DNA from: Paraspadella gotoi
Taxonomy: Eukaryota > Chaetognatha
DNA: 64,000 bases
Direction: 5' to 3'
NCBI GenBank assembly: GCA_051294375.1
Contig: CM119267.1
Location: 11,729,553 to 11,793,552, forward strand
How positions within the stretch are numbered: position 1 is the stretch's first letter; the number at the start of each line of letters is the position of its first letter. The position numbers and the translations under genes are program-made. The notes under the pieces are model-generated. The model worked only from the letters and a program-made list of their open reading frames with translations, was not told the origin of the DNA and made no database searches. Positions 18,701 to 31,210 of the stretch are shown here, one piece after another.

Positions 18701-20611
18701 ATTGGAAAGAAAATCCAAGTTCCTGTACAATGTTTCTCATAGAAGTATTTCAACTATTATTTAAATACAGTAATACTGTATTATAATTATTATTATTATT
18801 ATTATGTCATTATCTTGTAAGAGTGATGGAGGCCTTAAACCACCAAACCCTGTCCCAAGTCAGGACTCAGGGGCAAGATATTTATTTATTTATTTATTAA
18901 ATGAATGGATAATTTTGATTTTGTTTGTACCAATTTCACTAAAATTTAACTATTTTTTTTACGTTTTTACTGAAAAGTTTTTTAAAAAAATTAATTGAAT
19001 AGATTTTTCCCTTCCCTCAGGCTTGCAACTTCAGCAAACGCAACATGAAGGCCAGAAACTGGACGCCCAAGAAAGGCTGCGCTCGAGTTGCATATCGCCA
19101 CGCAATCGGCCTCGTCCACTCCTACACCTTGGAGGCCAACTACAACTCGGGCAGAATGTCCAACGGTGTCGGCGCATGCAACGGAATCGGCGTTCCGAAA
19201 GGCCCTCCCTTCGACAGCATGGCGGAGGTCCTTGGATTTTAAGGGGTTAATGTAATAGAGGCAGAGTTGAGTGGTAGGGTAAACGCGNNNNNNNNNNNNN
19301 NNNNNNNNNGGGTTAATGTAATAGAGGCAGAGTTGAGTGGTAGAGTAAACGCGAAGTTTGAATAATTTTGACGGCTGGTCAAGAAAATAAAGCCACAGTC
19401 CAAGTCATTTCGCAATATTTTCTCGCCTTTTCAGTCGAGTCGAGTCGAGAGTCCTAAAATCCTGCCTCCGGAGATTTTTTTTTTTTTTATTTCTTTTATT
19501 TCTTTGAATGCGTGTTCACGCTATAGCAGTCGTGGCAACCGCCTCTATTACGTTTTCCTTTTTCATTCCCAGTCTTCCTTTGCGCCGAAATACACTCCGG
19601 CTCATTACGAAGACGTGGGCAGAGCGTTGGCAGTCACGGCACTAGACATGTTCGAAGTTAATCCTTGGCCGCGGTTTCCAGGTGCGATATTGATCATGAT
19701 GATGTAAGGATCGAGCTTTTATTATGAAAACTTTTATGTTCGTATTCCTTTTCTATTCCCGAAATTATTACTTTGGTCGCCACAGTCACGGGATACATGA
19801 GCATAAGCGCAGTCAGAAGGTGGACTCGCTCCTACGTAAATAAAACCTACCTTTTCGACAAAAATTCGACAGGTTTTTCCAGATATTAGGATTTTTATTC
19901 AAGTGATGGAAAGAAATGCAGTACTGTAACTTATGAGAATATCAATATATCTATTTTTCCTCAGTAAGCCTCTGCGACGATCCTCCAGAAGCGGAAGTCT
20001 TTTCTGACTACAAGACGTCGCAAATCCTGACGCAGACTCGCGAGGCGGCGGAAGGTTGAATCGCCTCGCCCTTCACTACCACGCCCTATCCTGACGATGC
20101 CTTTCGATCTTTTCTTCCCACTCGCAGCTCTGCGTTTGGCGACGGGGCGGATCGACTCCTCCGGTCGGCGCATCCAATCACCCGACACGGAGGGTCAGCT
20201 CGACGCCGCCTACGCCTGCTCCTTCTTGGCGAACCCGTCGACTCCGTCGGGATTCGAGATTCTCTGGTCGCACGTGGTGCCGGACGGACAGAGAGAGAGA
20301 CCGTACACTCGCAAGTGAGTCGAACAAGGGAAAAGAACTACCGAAAATAACTCCCACGTCTTTTGTTTTTTTTTTATGGATCTTTTTCGCCCCCTACTTT
20401 CTCCAGAAACACCAACTATCGCTTCCCGTTTTCGACCGTGTCTTGCATCCTGAAAAGGGTGTTGTCCCCGGAAAAAATTTCGCTCGAATCGACGGAGCAC
20501 TTGGAGGTAGGGGAGGCTCGAGGAGATGGGGAGGAAACGGAGGAGGGAGAGAAAGAAAATGTTGGAAATAGTCTGGATAGTGTGGAGATCAAAGAAGAAG
20601 GGAGAGGATGA
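11173..20611 (+). CDS. AGBL5: Cytosolic carboxypeptidase 5 (AGBL5), tubulin deglutamylase, 23 exons, 1365 aa
   Basis: Zinc metallocarboxypeptidase (M14B) that removes glutamates, including the branch-point glutamate, from tubulin tails. Exons: 11173-11244, 11316-11402, 11476-11608, 11691-11875, 12533-12631, 12861-12957, 13021-13142, 13297-13459, 13762-13962, 14146-14245, 14322-14403, 14469-14624, 14928-15582, 15861-16144, 16316-16480, 17290-17722, 17896-18074, 19021-19227, 19573-19681, 19786-19872, 19965-20054, 20128-20314, 20407-20611. The N-terminus ([13 protein letters not shown]) matches the family. Zinc ligands: HPGE (about residues 267-270) and VDLHAH (about 1029). Catalytic Glu: SYTLEANYN (about 1109). 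Between first and second ligands lie about 760 residues, against about 180 in human, mostly acidic or Ser/Thr-rich and apparently disordered. Donors of exons 1 and 18 are weak (gtcgtc, gtcctt). The exon 14/15 junction is the least certain. A polyA signal lies at 20694-20699. Confidence 0.9.
12161..12345 (+). repeat. Dispersed repeat family A, copy 1
   Basis: Lies in AGBL5 intron 4. A core of GACC/GACGG units (about 12265-12312) is flanked by a conserved left part (GGCGGCGCTAGTAGTCACTT) and a conserved right part (TAGAGTTGCTCCGCGAGTAC). The same order of blocks recurs inverted at 60793-60960 with clear similarity along about 170 bases. Confidence 0.8.
15719..15792. repeat. (AAT)n microsatellite
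   Basis: About 70 bases of AAT/TAA triplets in AGBL5 intron 13. On the minus strand it reads as poly-Leu/poly-Ile, giving a spurious ORF. Confidence 0.97.
16981..17200. repeat. GC-richer anonymous segment in AGBL5 intron 15
   Basis: About 180 bases of higher GC in an AT-rich intron, including two copies of TAACGCGGTGTT (17081-17092 and 17136-17147) and a B-box-like GGTTCTAACGC. It may be a tRNA-related short interspersed element or structured RNA, but no other copy in the window proves that. Confidence 0.3.
18206..18287 (-). tRNA. tRNA-Ser (anticodon AGA)
   Basis: 82-nt serine tRNA on the minus strand. Acceptor stem GCAGTTG pairs with CAACTGC, with discriminator G. The D arm contains TGGCCGAGCGGTTAAGG (A box), the anticodon loop is CTAGAAA, a serine-type long variable arm follows, and the T loop is TTCGAAT (B box). 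It lies inside AGBL5 intron 17, antisense to the host gene. Confidence 0.97.
18540..18612 (-). tRNA. tRNA-Phe (anticodon GAA)
   Basis: 73-nt phenylalanine tRNA on the minus strand. Acceptor GCCGAAA pairs with TTTCGGC, discriminator A at 18540. It has A box TAGCTCAGTTGGGAGAG, anticodon loop CTGAAGA and T loop TTCAATC. It shares AGBL5 intron 17 with tRNA-Ser, 252 bases away and in the same orientation. Confidence 0.97.
18785..18905 (+). repeat. Possible short interspersed element with TTTA tail
   Basis: A block of higher GC (about 18815-18880) follows an ATT run and ends in several TTTA repeats (18880-18900), the arrangement expected of a SINE with a simple-repeat tail. No second copy was found in the window. 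Confidence 0.25.
19244..19353. other. Assembly gap (22 N) flanked by a 44-bp duplicate
   Basis: Bases 19288-19309 are N. The 44 bases before the gap (19244-19287) and after it (19310-19353) are the same apart from one base (AGGG versus AGAG). This is best read as two contig ends that overlap but were not merged, or as two haplotypes. It lies in AGBL5 intron 18, so no coding sequence is affected. Confidence 0.9.
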
Positions 20612-21017
20612 TTTTGGAGGACGACAAAGTGGAGAAAAAGGGGAAAGAACTCGCATGTGTCTTAGGTAATATGTCCTGTGTCCAAAATGAAAAAATAAAA
20701 TACTGAAATTTAAAATATAATCGTCTCACGATTTTGATGCATCTTTGAATGATTATTGCTATCAATTGTAGTGATAAAAAAATTTATTAATTAATTTAAG
20801 AGCACACTGTTAAGCATAATCATAAAAAATTGTAAGCGTCAACAACAATTGTATTCGTTTCCGGATATAATTTAATTACATTTCCAAATACGAGAAAGTC
20901 GACATCTGAGTCGTGCATCAACATCAAATCTCGTTTCCCAATCATCGGTCGCCTCCCACCCTCTAAATTTCTCTTCGCTGCGTCTTGGCTCTCTTCCCTC
21001 AAGTCGCTCGTCGTTCG

Positions 21018-22637
<1,620 letters not shown>

Positions 22638-23611
22638 CTAGAACGAATTTGGTGGATGAGAATTTAATTTTCAATGTAATAATAATGGAACTTAATAATT
22701 ATGTTTAAGGAATATCTCTCTCTCTCTCACTTTCTCTCTCTCTCTCTCGCTTGCTCTCTCTCGCTCTCTCTCTCTCTTTATTTCTCTCAATATTCACTTT
22801 CACCGCCAGTTATTTTTGACTTATCAAATAAAATGAACGACAGACGATAGGCAAAGCCTGTTGAAAACAAAATAAAAAAAATAAAATAAAAGAAAGTAAA
22901 AAATTTTGAAAAATACAAAAACAAGAACGAAATTTGATCTTTCGATGATATAAAGGCGATGAATCTCTCCCCGAAAATCGTTTTCAAAGGATTCAAACGT
23001 TTACTGGGATCAGGGCTCCTCTTATGTCCTACATTTGGACTCTCTTTGTCCGCATTGATAAACTGGACCCGGGGATGACGCGGAACGGCGGGTGGCTTTC
23101 TTAATTACTATGTTTAATAACTCTGGAGAGGATTTCAGGGAAGGAGATAATAGTGAAGGCTTCAAAAAAAGGAAAGGAAATACCCAAGGGGGTGCTCGAT
23201 TATGGCGAAATCAAACGAACTGGAAAAACTGGCGATTCGCTCGAAAAGTTTTATTAGACGAGCTTTTTGGCTCCAGAGATGCGGAAAAATTACGGTAATA
23301 AAAAAAAGGGCATCGAAATTTATATGCGGGTTCACGAGTCGTGGTCGCGCAACTGGCGGCGCTACAGGTCACGCGATCTGAGTTTTGTTTTTCCGGGCTT
23401 AAATTAAGGGGTTTCTTAAACAATTTTTTTGTCTTTAAAACAGACAGAAAAAGGGAAAAACAAAAACTGTTTTGTGTTTGAATGGCCGGAAATTCTCAGT
23501 TTATCGATGAAGGCTTAACTGAGACCTCTCAACAAACTTCGACCATTGTCTCCTGGGAAATGCCGGAATATCTCAGCGTAAATAAGTAGGAGAGAGAGAG
23601 AGAAAGGTGAG

Positions 23612-23656
<45 letters not shown>

Positions 23657-24740
23657 TCGGCGAGCATCTGAGTATAATGGGAATCAGAGACAGAGTAACT
23701 ACTAATCATCTCCAAAACAAACAGTCCCGCAATTAAAGGGCTCCGACTCACAAAAGGCCCTTTCAATGTTTTTCCCCCCGGCATTCTTCTCTTAACTGCC
23801 CGACTGGGTCGAGTTCACCCCTACCGCCCGGATTTTGCCGCAAACAAAATATAAGGTCTTCTCAGTTCAGCTTTTAATGATGCGGCAACTTCGATTAACT
23901 TAATTTAAAGGAAAAACTTTATAAGAATGCATCTTTTGAAAGAGTTACTGATAGAGATAAACGGAATCGACGATGATGAGCGATCGCGACAGGGAATGGG
24001 GGGGCGCAGGGGGGGGGGGAGGACCGCCCAACGTTTTTTTTTTCGTTTCTTCATCTCAAGAGTCCCGAGTAAAAAAAATTATATTAAAAAAAAAAATTGG
24101 GCCAAAGGTACGCGAAAGTACTCTGCTCTAATTCGCTTTGTCTGTGGATCTTGGTTCATTTTTTCTTTCTTTCTTTCTTTCTTTCTTTCTTTTCTTTTTT
24201 TCAGTCTTTCTTTCTTTCTTTCTTTTCTTTCTCTACTTTGGTTGGTGATGTTTTTTTGTTTTTTTTTTTGTTTATTTCACGTATTTTTTTCCCTCTGATT
24301 TCGTTCAAGGTTGTGTTTTTATTTCCTTTCGCGTTTTTTTTCCCAGTTATTTGTCTAACTTGTTTTCTTCAGTTTTGTCTCACCTATTTTTTAAAATTTT
24401 TTTCCCTATTTTTTTTTCTTTATTACTTTCTTTTTTCTTAGTTTTCTTTTTTTCTTTCTTTTTTTTTCTTTTCATCGCACATTCTTTCTCTTTCTCTTTC
24501 TTTCATCTCTTTCTGATCGACTTTAATTTCCGGGTAATAACCCAGCCTGGTCGCCCAGGTTACCAATAGAGAAAAACCCCAAGTATCCAAATCCATTAAT
24601 CATTTTATTTTTCAGAATTTCCTATTTTCAATTTCCACGGCAACCCCTTTCGAATGGTATTGAAAAAATGGAGTTCAAGACTTTTTAATTCTAAAACTTC
24701 GACGGACCCACCAAAAAAGATTCCAGGCGTTGATTCAACA
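22638..24740. other. Spacer with simple repeats, no gene seen
   Basis: Contains CT arrays (about 22715-22790), a GA array (about 23588-23652) and a long T/CTTT-rich stretch (24150-24500) that yields artefactual Phe-rich ORFs. The missing first exon of LIX1 should lie here or farther right, but no candidate with correct phase was convincing. Confidence 0.5.
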
Positions 24741-25338
24741 CTAAACCAACATCGAGGTTTTCACGGGGCCAGGCCAACAATTCGTGTAATCACGAAAAGG
24801 TAAAAAGCTGCTTCCTCCTGTCAGTGATTCACTCATTCACGAGAGTGAATTTGGGTGAAGTGTCTTTTTTTTTTTGCTGCAAACGTAAAAATCTGACTCC
24901 ACCTTTTTTTTGCCAGAGGCTTAATTAAATTATTACAAAAACGATTATATGTCGTGAATATATCATCGACCTTTGACGTCGTTATCAAATTTGGCCCAAA
25001 ACAAACGTCAACTATATTGACGTAATTTTGGTCCGACCACAAATTGCGGAGATTTAGATTCTCGCAACTACAGTACCTACTTAGTACTTTCTAAGCTACT
25101 TACTTTCAAGAGGCTTCCAATCGTTGAGTTGAAGAATCTTTTCGAACTTAGAGAAGATAAAGCTCTTCTTCCCTATCGTCTTTGTCGTTTTTGTTGTCGT
25201 TTTTGTCGTGTTACCCTCTTCAGCGTTTGTGGGAAAACCGACTGCTCTTGAAATTTCCCTGAGAACAAAAAATTAGGCTGTAAACCAGAGAGAAGGAGAA
25301 AAAAAAAGAAAGAAATGACGGAAAGAAAGAAGGAAATA

Positions 25339-25374
<36 letters not shown>

Positions 25375-26931
25375 ACAACAGCCATACCTATTCTTTTCCC
25401 TCTCTCCATTCCCAAATCGCTCTTCCCTCCGAGGGGAAGAAGTAGCCGAAGAAAATTTCGAGGAGCGAGGATCGCTGGAGCAGGCGACCGTTTCTGTTCG
25501 GTGATAGGGGGAGCCGCTGGAGCCGCTTAGACCCAATTCAGCGTCCGGCGAGGAGGCGGCTGAAGCGGCGGGAGGCCAATTCGCGGGTCGAGAGTTCGAT
25601 TCTCGCAGGTGATCGTAGAGACGACTAGAAGATTGGGGCGAGCCTTCGGAGAGACGACGAGAGTCTGAGGCGATGGGCGTCGAGTGGTCCGTCCGGCGAG
25701 GAAGCCTCGACGGAGAAGTCACGCATCGCTGACCCCTGGGAAGGAGGTTAATAGCTCCCGCGGCGGAGGCTGCGACGGCTGCGGCGGCTGTGGCAGCGAC
25801 AGAAGCTGCGGCCGGAGACGGGGAAGTCAATCTTCTCGGCGGCGATCGACGCGGGGGAGGCAGAGGAGGGGAAGGTTCGTCGTCGAAGGGAGATGGGGAG
25901 ACGGAGGAGCGGGAGCTCGAACTTTTTACCCCCTTTGATTCCTTTGTCCCCATCGACCCCTTCGTTCTGGCCGACGGCCTGAAAGAGCCGCGTCCACCTC
26001 GCGGCTCCGCTTCCTCTCGAGAGTCGGCGTGGGAACGCTCTTCGTTTCGGCTCGATCGCTGCAGCTGCTGCTGCTTCTGTTGTTGTTGTTGTTGTTTAAT
26101 TCGAGGCGATAGAAACGAGGCGAAGGCGTCGGTTTCCTCTTCGTCTTCGATCGTCTCCAAGGATCGGATTTCAGCGGCGATCGTCGTCGAAGTCGACGTC
26201 TTCGAATTTCTTCGCGAGGAACGAGGGTTGTCGTCGTTGTTATTGTTGGCGTTGTCGTTGTCATTTTGATTGCGTGTTGATCTTTCGAAATGCGAGTTAG
26301 CTTGGGCCTTCGCCAGAGTATCGTCTATAATCTCCGAGTAGATGTGATTGGATCCGAGATCGGCGTCGTCCGGCGTTCCCCCGGTGCCGGTTTCGAGGCG
26401 CCGATGGCCGGAAGTGAGATCCGGAAAGGCGGCAAAACTGAATTCTCTCGTCGCCGTCGAACTTCCGTCCGAGAAAGGGGCGATGAGATCGGGAACGCAG
26501 ATAGAGGAGACGACGGGGTTGAGGTGGCGGTTAGCGGTCATCGCAGCGCGTTTGGCGGCGGCGGCGTCGGTGACGTTCGTTGAAATGTTCCCGTCGCTCG
26601 GACCAGAACCACGCCCGGTATCTACGGCGCCGACTCGAGAGCGACGTTGGCGCGAGGAAAACGCGGATTTGGCAGCCGAAGTTGCGTCGCCGACTGAGGT
26701 TGAACCCGAATACGCGAGATTCTTATCTCCAACGCTGCCGCTGCCGCTGCCGCTGCCGGCGGATTCTTCGCCGTACGCGCGTGCAGCGGCTTCGTCGTCG
26801 TCATGGTCGTCGGAACTGAGACGAAGCGACGTGGCGAAGTCCGCGGGAAAATCTTCGGAAACGACGGAGGCGATGAGTGGACGTCGGTCGCGTTGAGAGG
26901 GGAAGAGAGCGTCCAGGCGGGCGAGACTCAT
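24741..26931 (-). CDS. Large disordered Ser/Arg-rich protein, function unknown
   Basis: Model on the minus strand: 26931-25388, 25258-25215, 25172-25104, 24817-24741; junctions in phase, 577 aa. Exon 1 is well supported by its 1.5-kb open frame, GC-rich codon use and AATAG/gtatgg donor; exons 2-4 are short and less certain. The chosen start MSLARLDALFPSQ follows a non-coding-like stretch; the frame stays open to 27180, so a longer start is possible. The protein is low in hydrophobics, with runs of Ser, Asp, Ala, Asn and Gln (a CAA/CAG-type run near 26060-26100) and many Pro-Ser sites. A short more ordered C-terminus (SFIFSKFEKILQLNDWKP) is encoded by exon 3. No domain was recognised. Divergent from LRRIQ1. 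Confidence 0.6.
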
Positions 26932-27990
26932 GGCGGGATCGAAAAATTGGGGCGAGCGGACGAGTCGCAAAGATAGGAAAATCAATGCGGTATAGTTTAA
27001 ACAAAGTTTAGTACCTAAATTTTTTTTTGCGTGGATGATTTTTAGCCGAGTTCCAGCTTTCCAACGATTTCCAAGAAAAAACGCGATGTTGACCCCGAGT
27101 CGGTCTCGTCGTGTTGTCCTCGGGTCGAACCCCTCGAGGCGATGGTCGATCGATCGAAGGACAGAAACGTCGCCGCCCACTCTCGCTCGATTATCTCGTC
27201 GACGCCCGGAGGTGAGGAAAGGTTTTCGTGCGAAGTCAAGTGGAAGCGTGGCGAGGAGAAGCGCGGGGGTTTCGAAGGGAACTGTTTTGGGGAGGGCGTA
27301 GTTGGGAGTGGAGTTAGGGGATTAGTTTGGTGGGGAAAAACACAGAGGAAAGCGTTTGGGAAGCGTTTTGAAAGGGAAAACTTAAGAAGTAAAATTATAT
27401 TAAAAAAGCTAGTCCTTAGTCTTTAGTTTGAAAATTGAAGTCCACAAGCGGTGTTTCTGTTTGAGACGTTGAGCTTTTCATCCCTTTAACTTTTAATAAA
27501 AATATATTTAAAAATAGTACCATCGCTATTTGGAGTTTAAAAAGAAACGAGCGAAAATGACAAATGAAAGAATCGTAAGACCGGACAGACCGAACAGGCC
27601 GGACCAGACGGATGAATGACGGAAAGCGACTCGAGAGACGCTACGAGCCTCGAGACGATCGATCGCGCAAACGAATGGGGAACGGAGAGAAGGGGGCGGA
27701 AGGGGGGGCGGCGAAGACAAGATCAGCACGCGAAGTCGAGAGACGGAACAAATCGACTGTATTGCTGTAGGCGGTTAAGAATAATGTAAACTGATTTGTG
27801 GATTAGATAATGGTGAGTTGTTAAGTTAAAAAATGTATAATGATTGGACGACGACGAGTCCAGATCGGAGCTCTACGTTTTGGGCTGAGGAAATGACGAT
27901 TAGTGGTCTGTAGTCGCAGGGGAATAAAAAATGAAGGGAAAAAATCGATGATGGCGAAAACCTTATGGCCCGTTCGTGTGTGACCGATGA

Positions 27991-28045
<55 letters not shown>

Positions 28046-28505
28046 AAATAAAATTTAAGAAAAAAAAACCGATTATTTATTTATCGGAATTAATCTTTCA
28101 AAAAAAATAAACACAGCGAGTCCATTTAAAACTATTAAAGCCCGCGATTCCGAAATTTTTTAGTTTCAAGAGGAAACAAAATCGACGGAACGAAAACGAC
28201 AACGAAAAACAGAATTCTGGGGGCAACATCTTTCGGGCGGTGAATGGTCGTCGTCGTCGTAGTCGTTGTCGTCGTCGTCGTCGTCATATAGGGGAGGAAG
28301 AGGAGGAGGATAACAGAAAGACCGTTTTATATCGAGAGAGGATTGCGATCGTCCTTTAGATTAAATAAAAAAAAAAAAGAGAAATATTTTTTTTCCTAAT
28401 ATTTTTTTTTTAAATAGGACGAAGAACAACTGGCAACTTAGTTTACAAAACATTTGGCGAAATCTTGGCCCTGAGAAACGAAGAAAATAGGGTAGCGGAG
28501 ATGCG

Positions 28506-28557
<52 letters not shown>

Positions 28558-29896
28558 ACAATTGATGAGGTGATAGAATCCGTTGAAAAATGGAAGATGA
28601 TGGCGACGATGATGATGATGTTTCTTAATAATTGAGAGTGATTAATGATGATAGACGATGATGTCCGAGAAAGAGCATATATATTATATACGTTACTTAT
28701 AAAAAGAATTGTAATCTTTCATTTTCAAACCTACTAACGTGCCTCATTAATTTAGTTATTTATTAAAAAATGGATTGAACCACCCACTAATCAAACCTAT
28801 GACATAAATATATATTACGCAATTTATAAAGATCAGGATATGCAGAGTTCTGACATCTATGTCACCGTAACTATTTAACTACCGTCTCTCGTTACAAAAA
28901 TATTGCTCGAAAAATGGAACGCAGGAACTCATAATTTTCCCCGTCTAATTTTCGTCGACAGGAAAATGTAGGTTTTTTTTTCATTTTGTACTTTATTAGA
29001 GGAAGAGGGAAAAAAAGGTTTTCGTATGACACATATACATTAATCACCAATTTCGCTCTCGAACGTCAAAACGGAAAGGGTCAGCCCTTTTCGAAAACCA
29101 ACGGGAGTTTTTTCTATCTTCTTGTCGTCGTCGTTGTCGTTGTCGTCGTTGTCGTCCTTTTCGGACGTCGATTCAGAATTTTTTTTACGATTATGCAAAC
29201 GAGATCGACCGGAGCCCGGGAGGGGAGGGGGGGGGCCCTGAACACGAATTGGAAAAGATGATGAAGAAAGAAATCGGAGAGAAAAGGATGAATAGAAAGA
29301 TAATGAGGATTGAAATAAAAAATTAAAAGATCGAAAAGATAAGAAGTGAGAGAATATTAAATATCATTTCAAAGATCAGAGAAGAAATCGTAGTTTCTAA
29401 GTCGAATATTTATTTAAAAAACAACAAAATTATATAAAGAAAAATTCTATTTTAAATGTGACATGTACCATCACATACACAGCATGGTTCAGTATGAAGG
29501 AAAACTTCCATTGTTGCTGATTACCACTTGAGGGGACCAAACAGAGAAGGAAGACGATCTGTGAAATGTTTGCCCAATGGATTCCTCGACGCTTGAATCA
29601 CTGATCGTCATCACCATTCACCTCGGGAAGAGCGAGGGGAGGGAATAACGGATCAACGATAATCATAACGATGTAGTAGTTGTTGTTGTTGTTGTTTGTG
29701 GCGGCGGCGGCAGCAGCGGCAGCAGCGGCCTCGGCGGCGGAGATAAGATAACCCCGTCTTTGCTGATGAACGGTCTGAGTCGATTCGAACCCGATTTCCT
29801 GCTGCTCTTCCGAAGAAGATTAACCCCCCATGGATACAGTTAAGGAGATAAAAAATTAACCCCTCACTCTTCCGTCTTCGAGAGTTTAAGAGAAAT

Positions 29897-29946
<50 letters not shown>

Positions 29947-31210
29947 GACGACTCACGAGCCAACGGAAGATTTTTCGTTTGGCTCCGGCAGATTTTTTAA
30001 CATTGTAAACAGATTAATGTCTCTTCATACACAGCCCAATATTGCTATATTGATCAATTGATAAGGTTTGAAATTGTTTTGCCTTCAAATGCTAAATTGT
30101 TCCTAAAATATTAAAATATTACTAGTAGTTAAGGCAATACAAAAAAACAACGTGGCTTTTTTACAACATTGCAAAGAATCCAGTGTTAGATTACGGTAAT
30201 TCTAAATTCAAATTAAAGATGAAGTTAACATTAATTTTAGGCATCGTCAACTACATCACTTCTGATGGTATGAGATCATCTCATTGGATTTTAGATCTCG
30301 TCCCGATATTGGCAATTTTCTCTATATTACTCCAACTTATTTTGATTTATTTATTGCTGCGTGACCGGTTGTGGCCCAGTCGCGTTTCTGAAGAAATTTC
30401 AGGATTAGGTAAATTGTTATTTGTTTACAAATTACGAAAAAAAACTCGTTAAATTGACAGGGATTTGTAAATTTTAGATTGACTTTTATTCTATTAAAAT
30501 TGTGGGTAGTGAATCAAAACATAGAAATTCTGTATCACTTCATCGGGTGCATTTAAAGAAAAAATTTATTATTAGCAAAGCGACAAGCACTGCTGCAAAA
30601 ACTACTCCTTCCTCAGCACCCAAAAGAATCACAGCTGCTTTTCATGAACGCTTCTGAAAGATTGAGCCACAGCTCAAAGACGGTTTACACTACGCCATTG
30701 ATATTTTAGTTGAAAGTCATATGGGTCTCCCCCTTTACAACGCCCTACTAAGCACAGTTTAGGGGAATGAGATGTGGATATTATCAGGAGCGAAAAATCA
30801 TTCTTTCTGTTTAGCTAGTTGCCTTTTGTTTTTACTTCAAAGCCGAATCCTGTCGAATTAATTTCCGACCAAAATTTGGTTTCCAGCCGGAAAGTTGATC
30901 TTGACTGCGTTGTCAAGGAAACGCAACAAACCTTAAAGTAAAAGTCGCGAAATATTTGGAAGATTCGATCATAATCGGCTGAGATGAAAGAATTTTTTTT
31001 TCTATTTTGATTGGTCGCCATTGTCAATTACTAACATTTATTTATTTATTAAAGTCATTTAAATATAATTATTTACTCCTTTCAGAAACTCGTCTTTTAT
31101 CCTGAAAAACAAAATTAATATAAGATAAACAATCCAAAAATACAACCTTTTTTTTCCGACGCGACAAATGCCCCACCGCCGCCTTTTTACGTCTTTCTCT
31201 CTTTGACCCA
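26932..31210. other. 4.3-kb spacer with microsatellites, no convincing gene
   Basis: Between two divergent genes, so it should hold both promoters. GA arrays occur at about 27993-28041, 28510-28553 and 29898-29943, and triplet runs (GTC/GTT) at 28235-28290 and 29125-29160. An 89-codon frame at 30183-30452 has one hydrophobic segment but no splice or homology support. 30550-30770 has some protein-like sequence broken by stops, possibly a decayed transposon. Confidence 0.4.

Noticed and set aside
25790-26896. Plus-strand ORFs of 159 and 182 aa
   Set aside because: They lie opposite the long open exon of the minus-strand disordered protein and have less protein-like composition.
30183-30452. 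89-aa ORF with one hydrophobic segment
   Set aside because: AT-rich, no splice or homology support, and the hydrophobic stretch is what AT-rich DNA commonly encodes.
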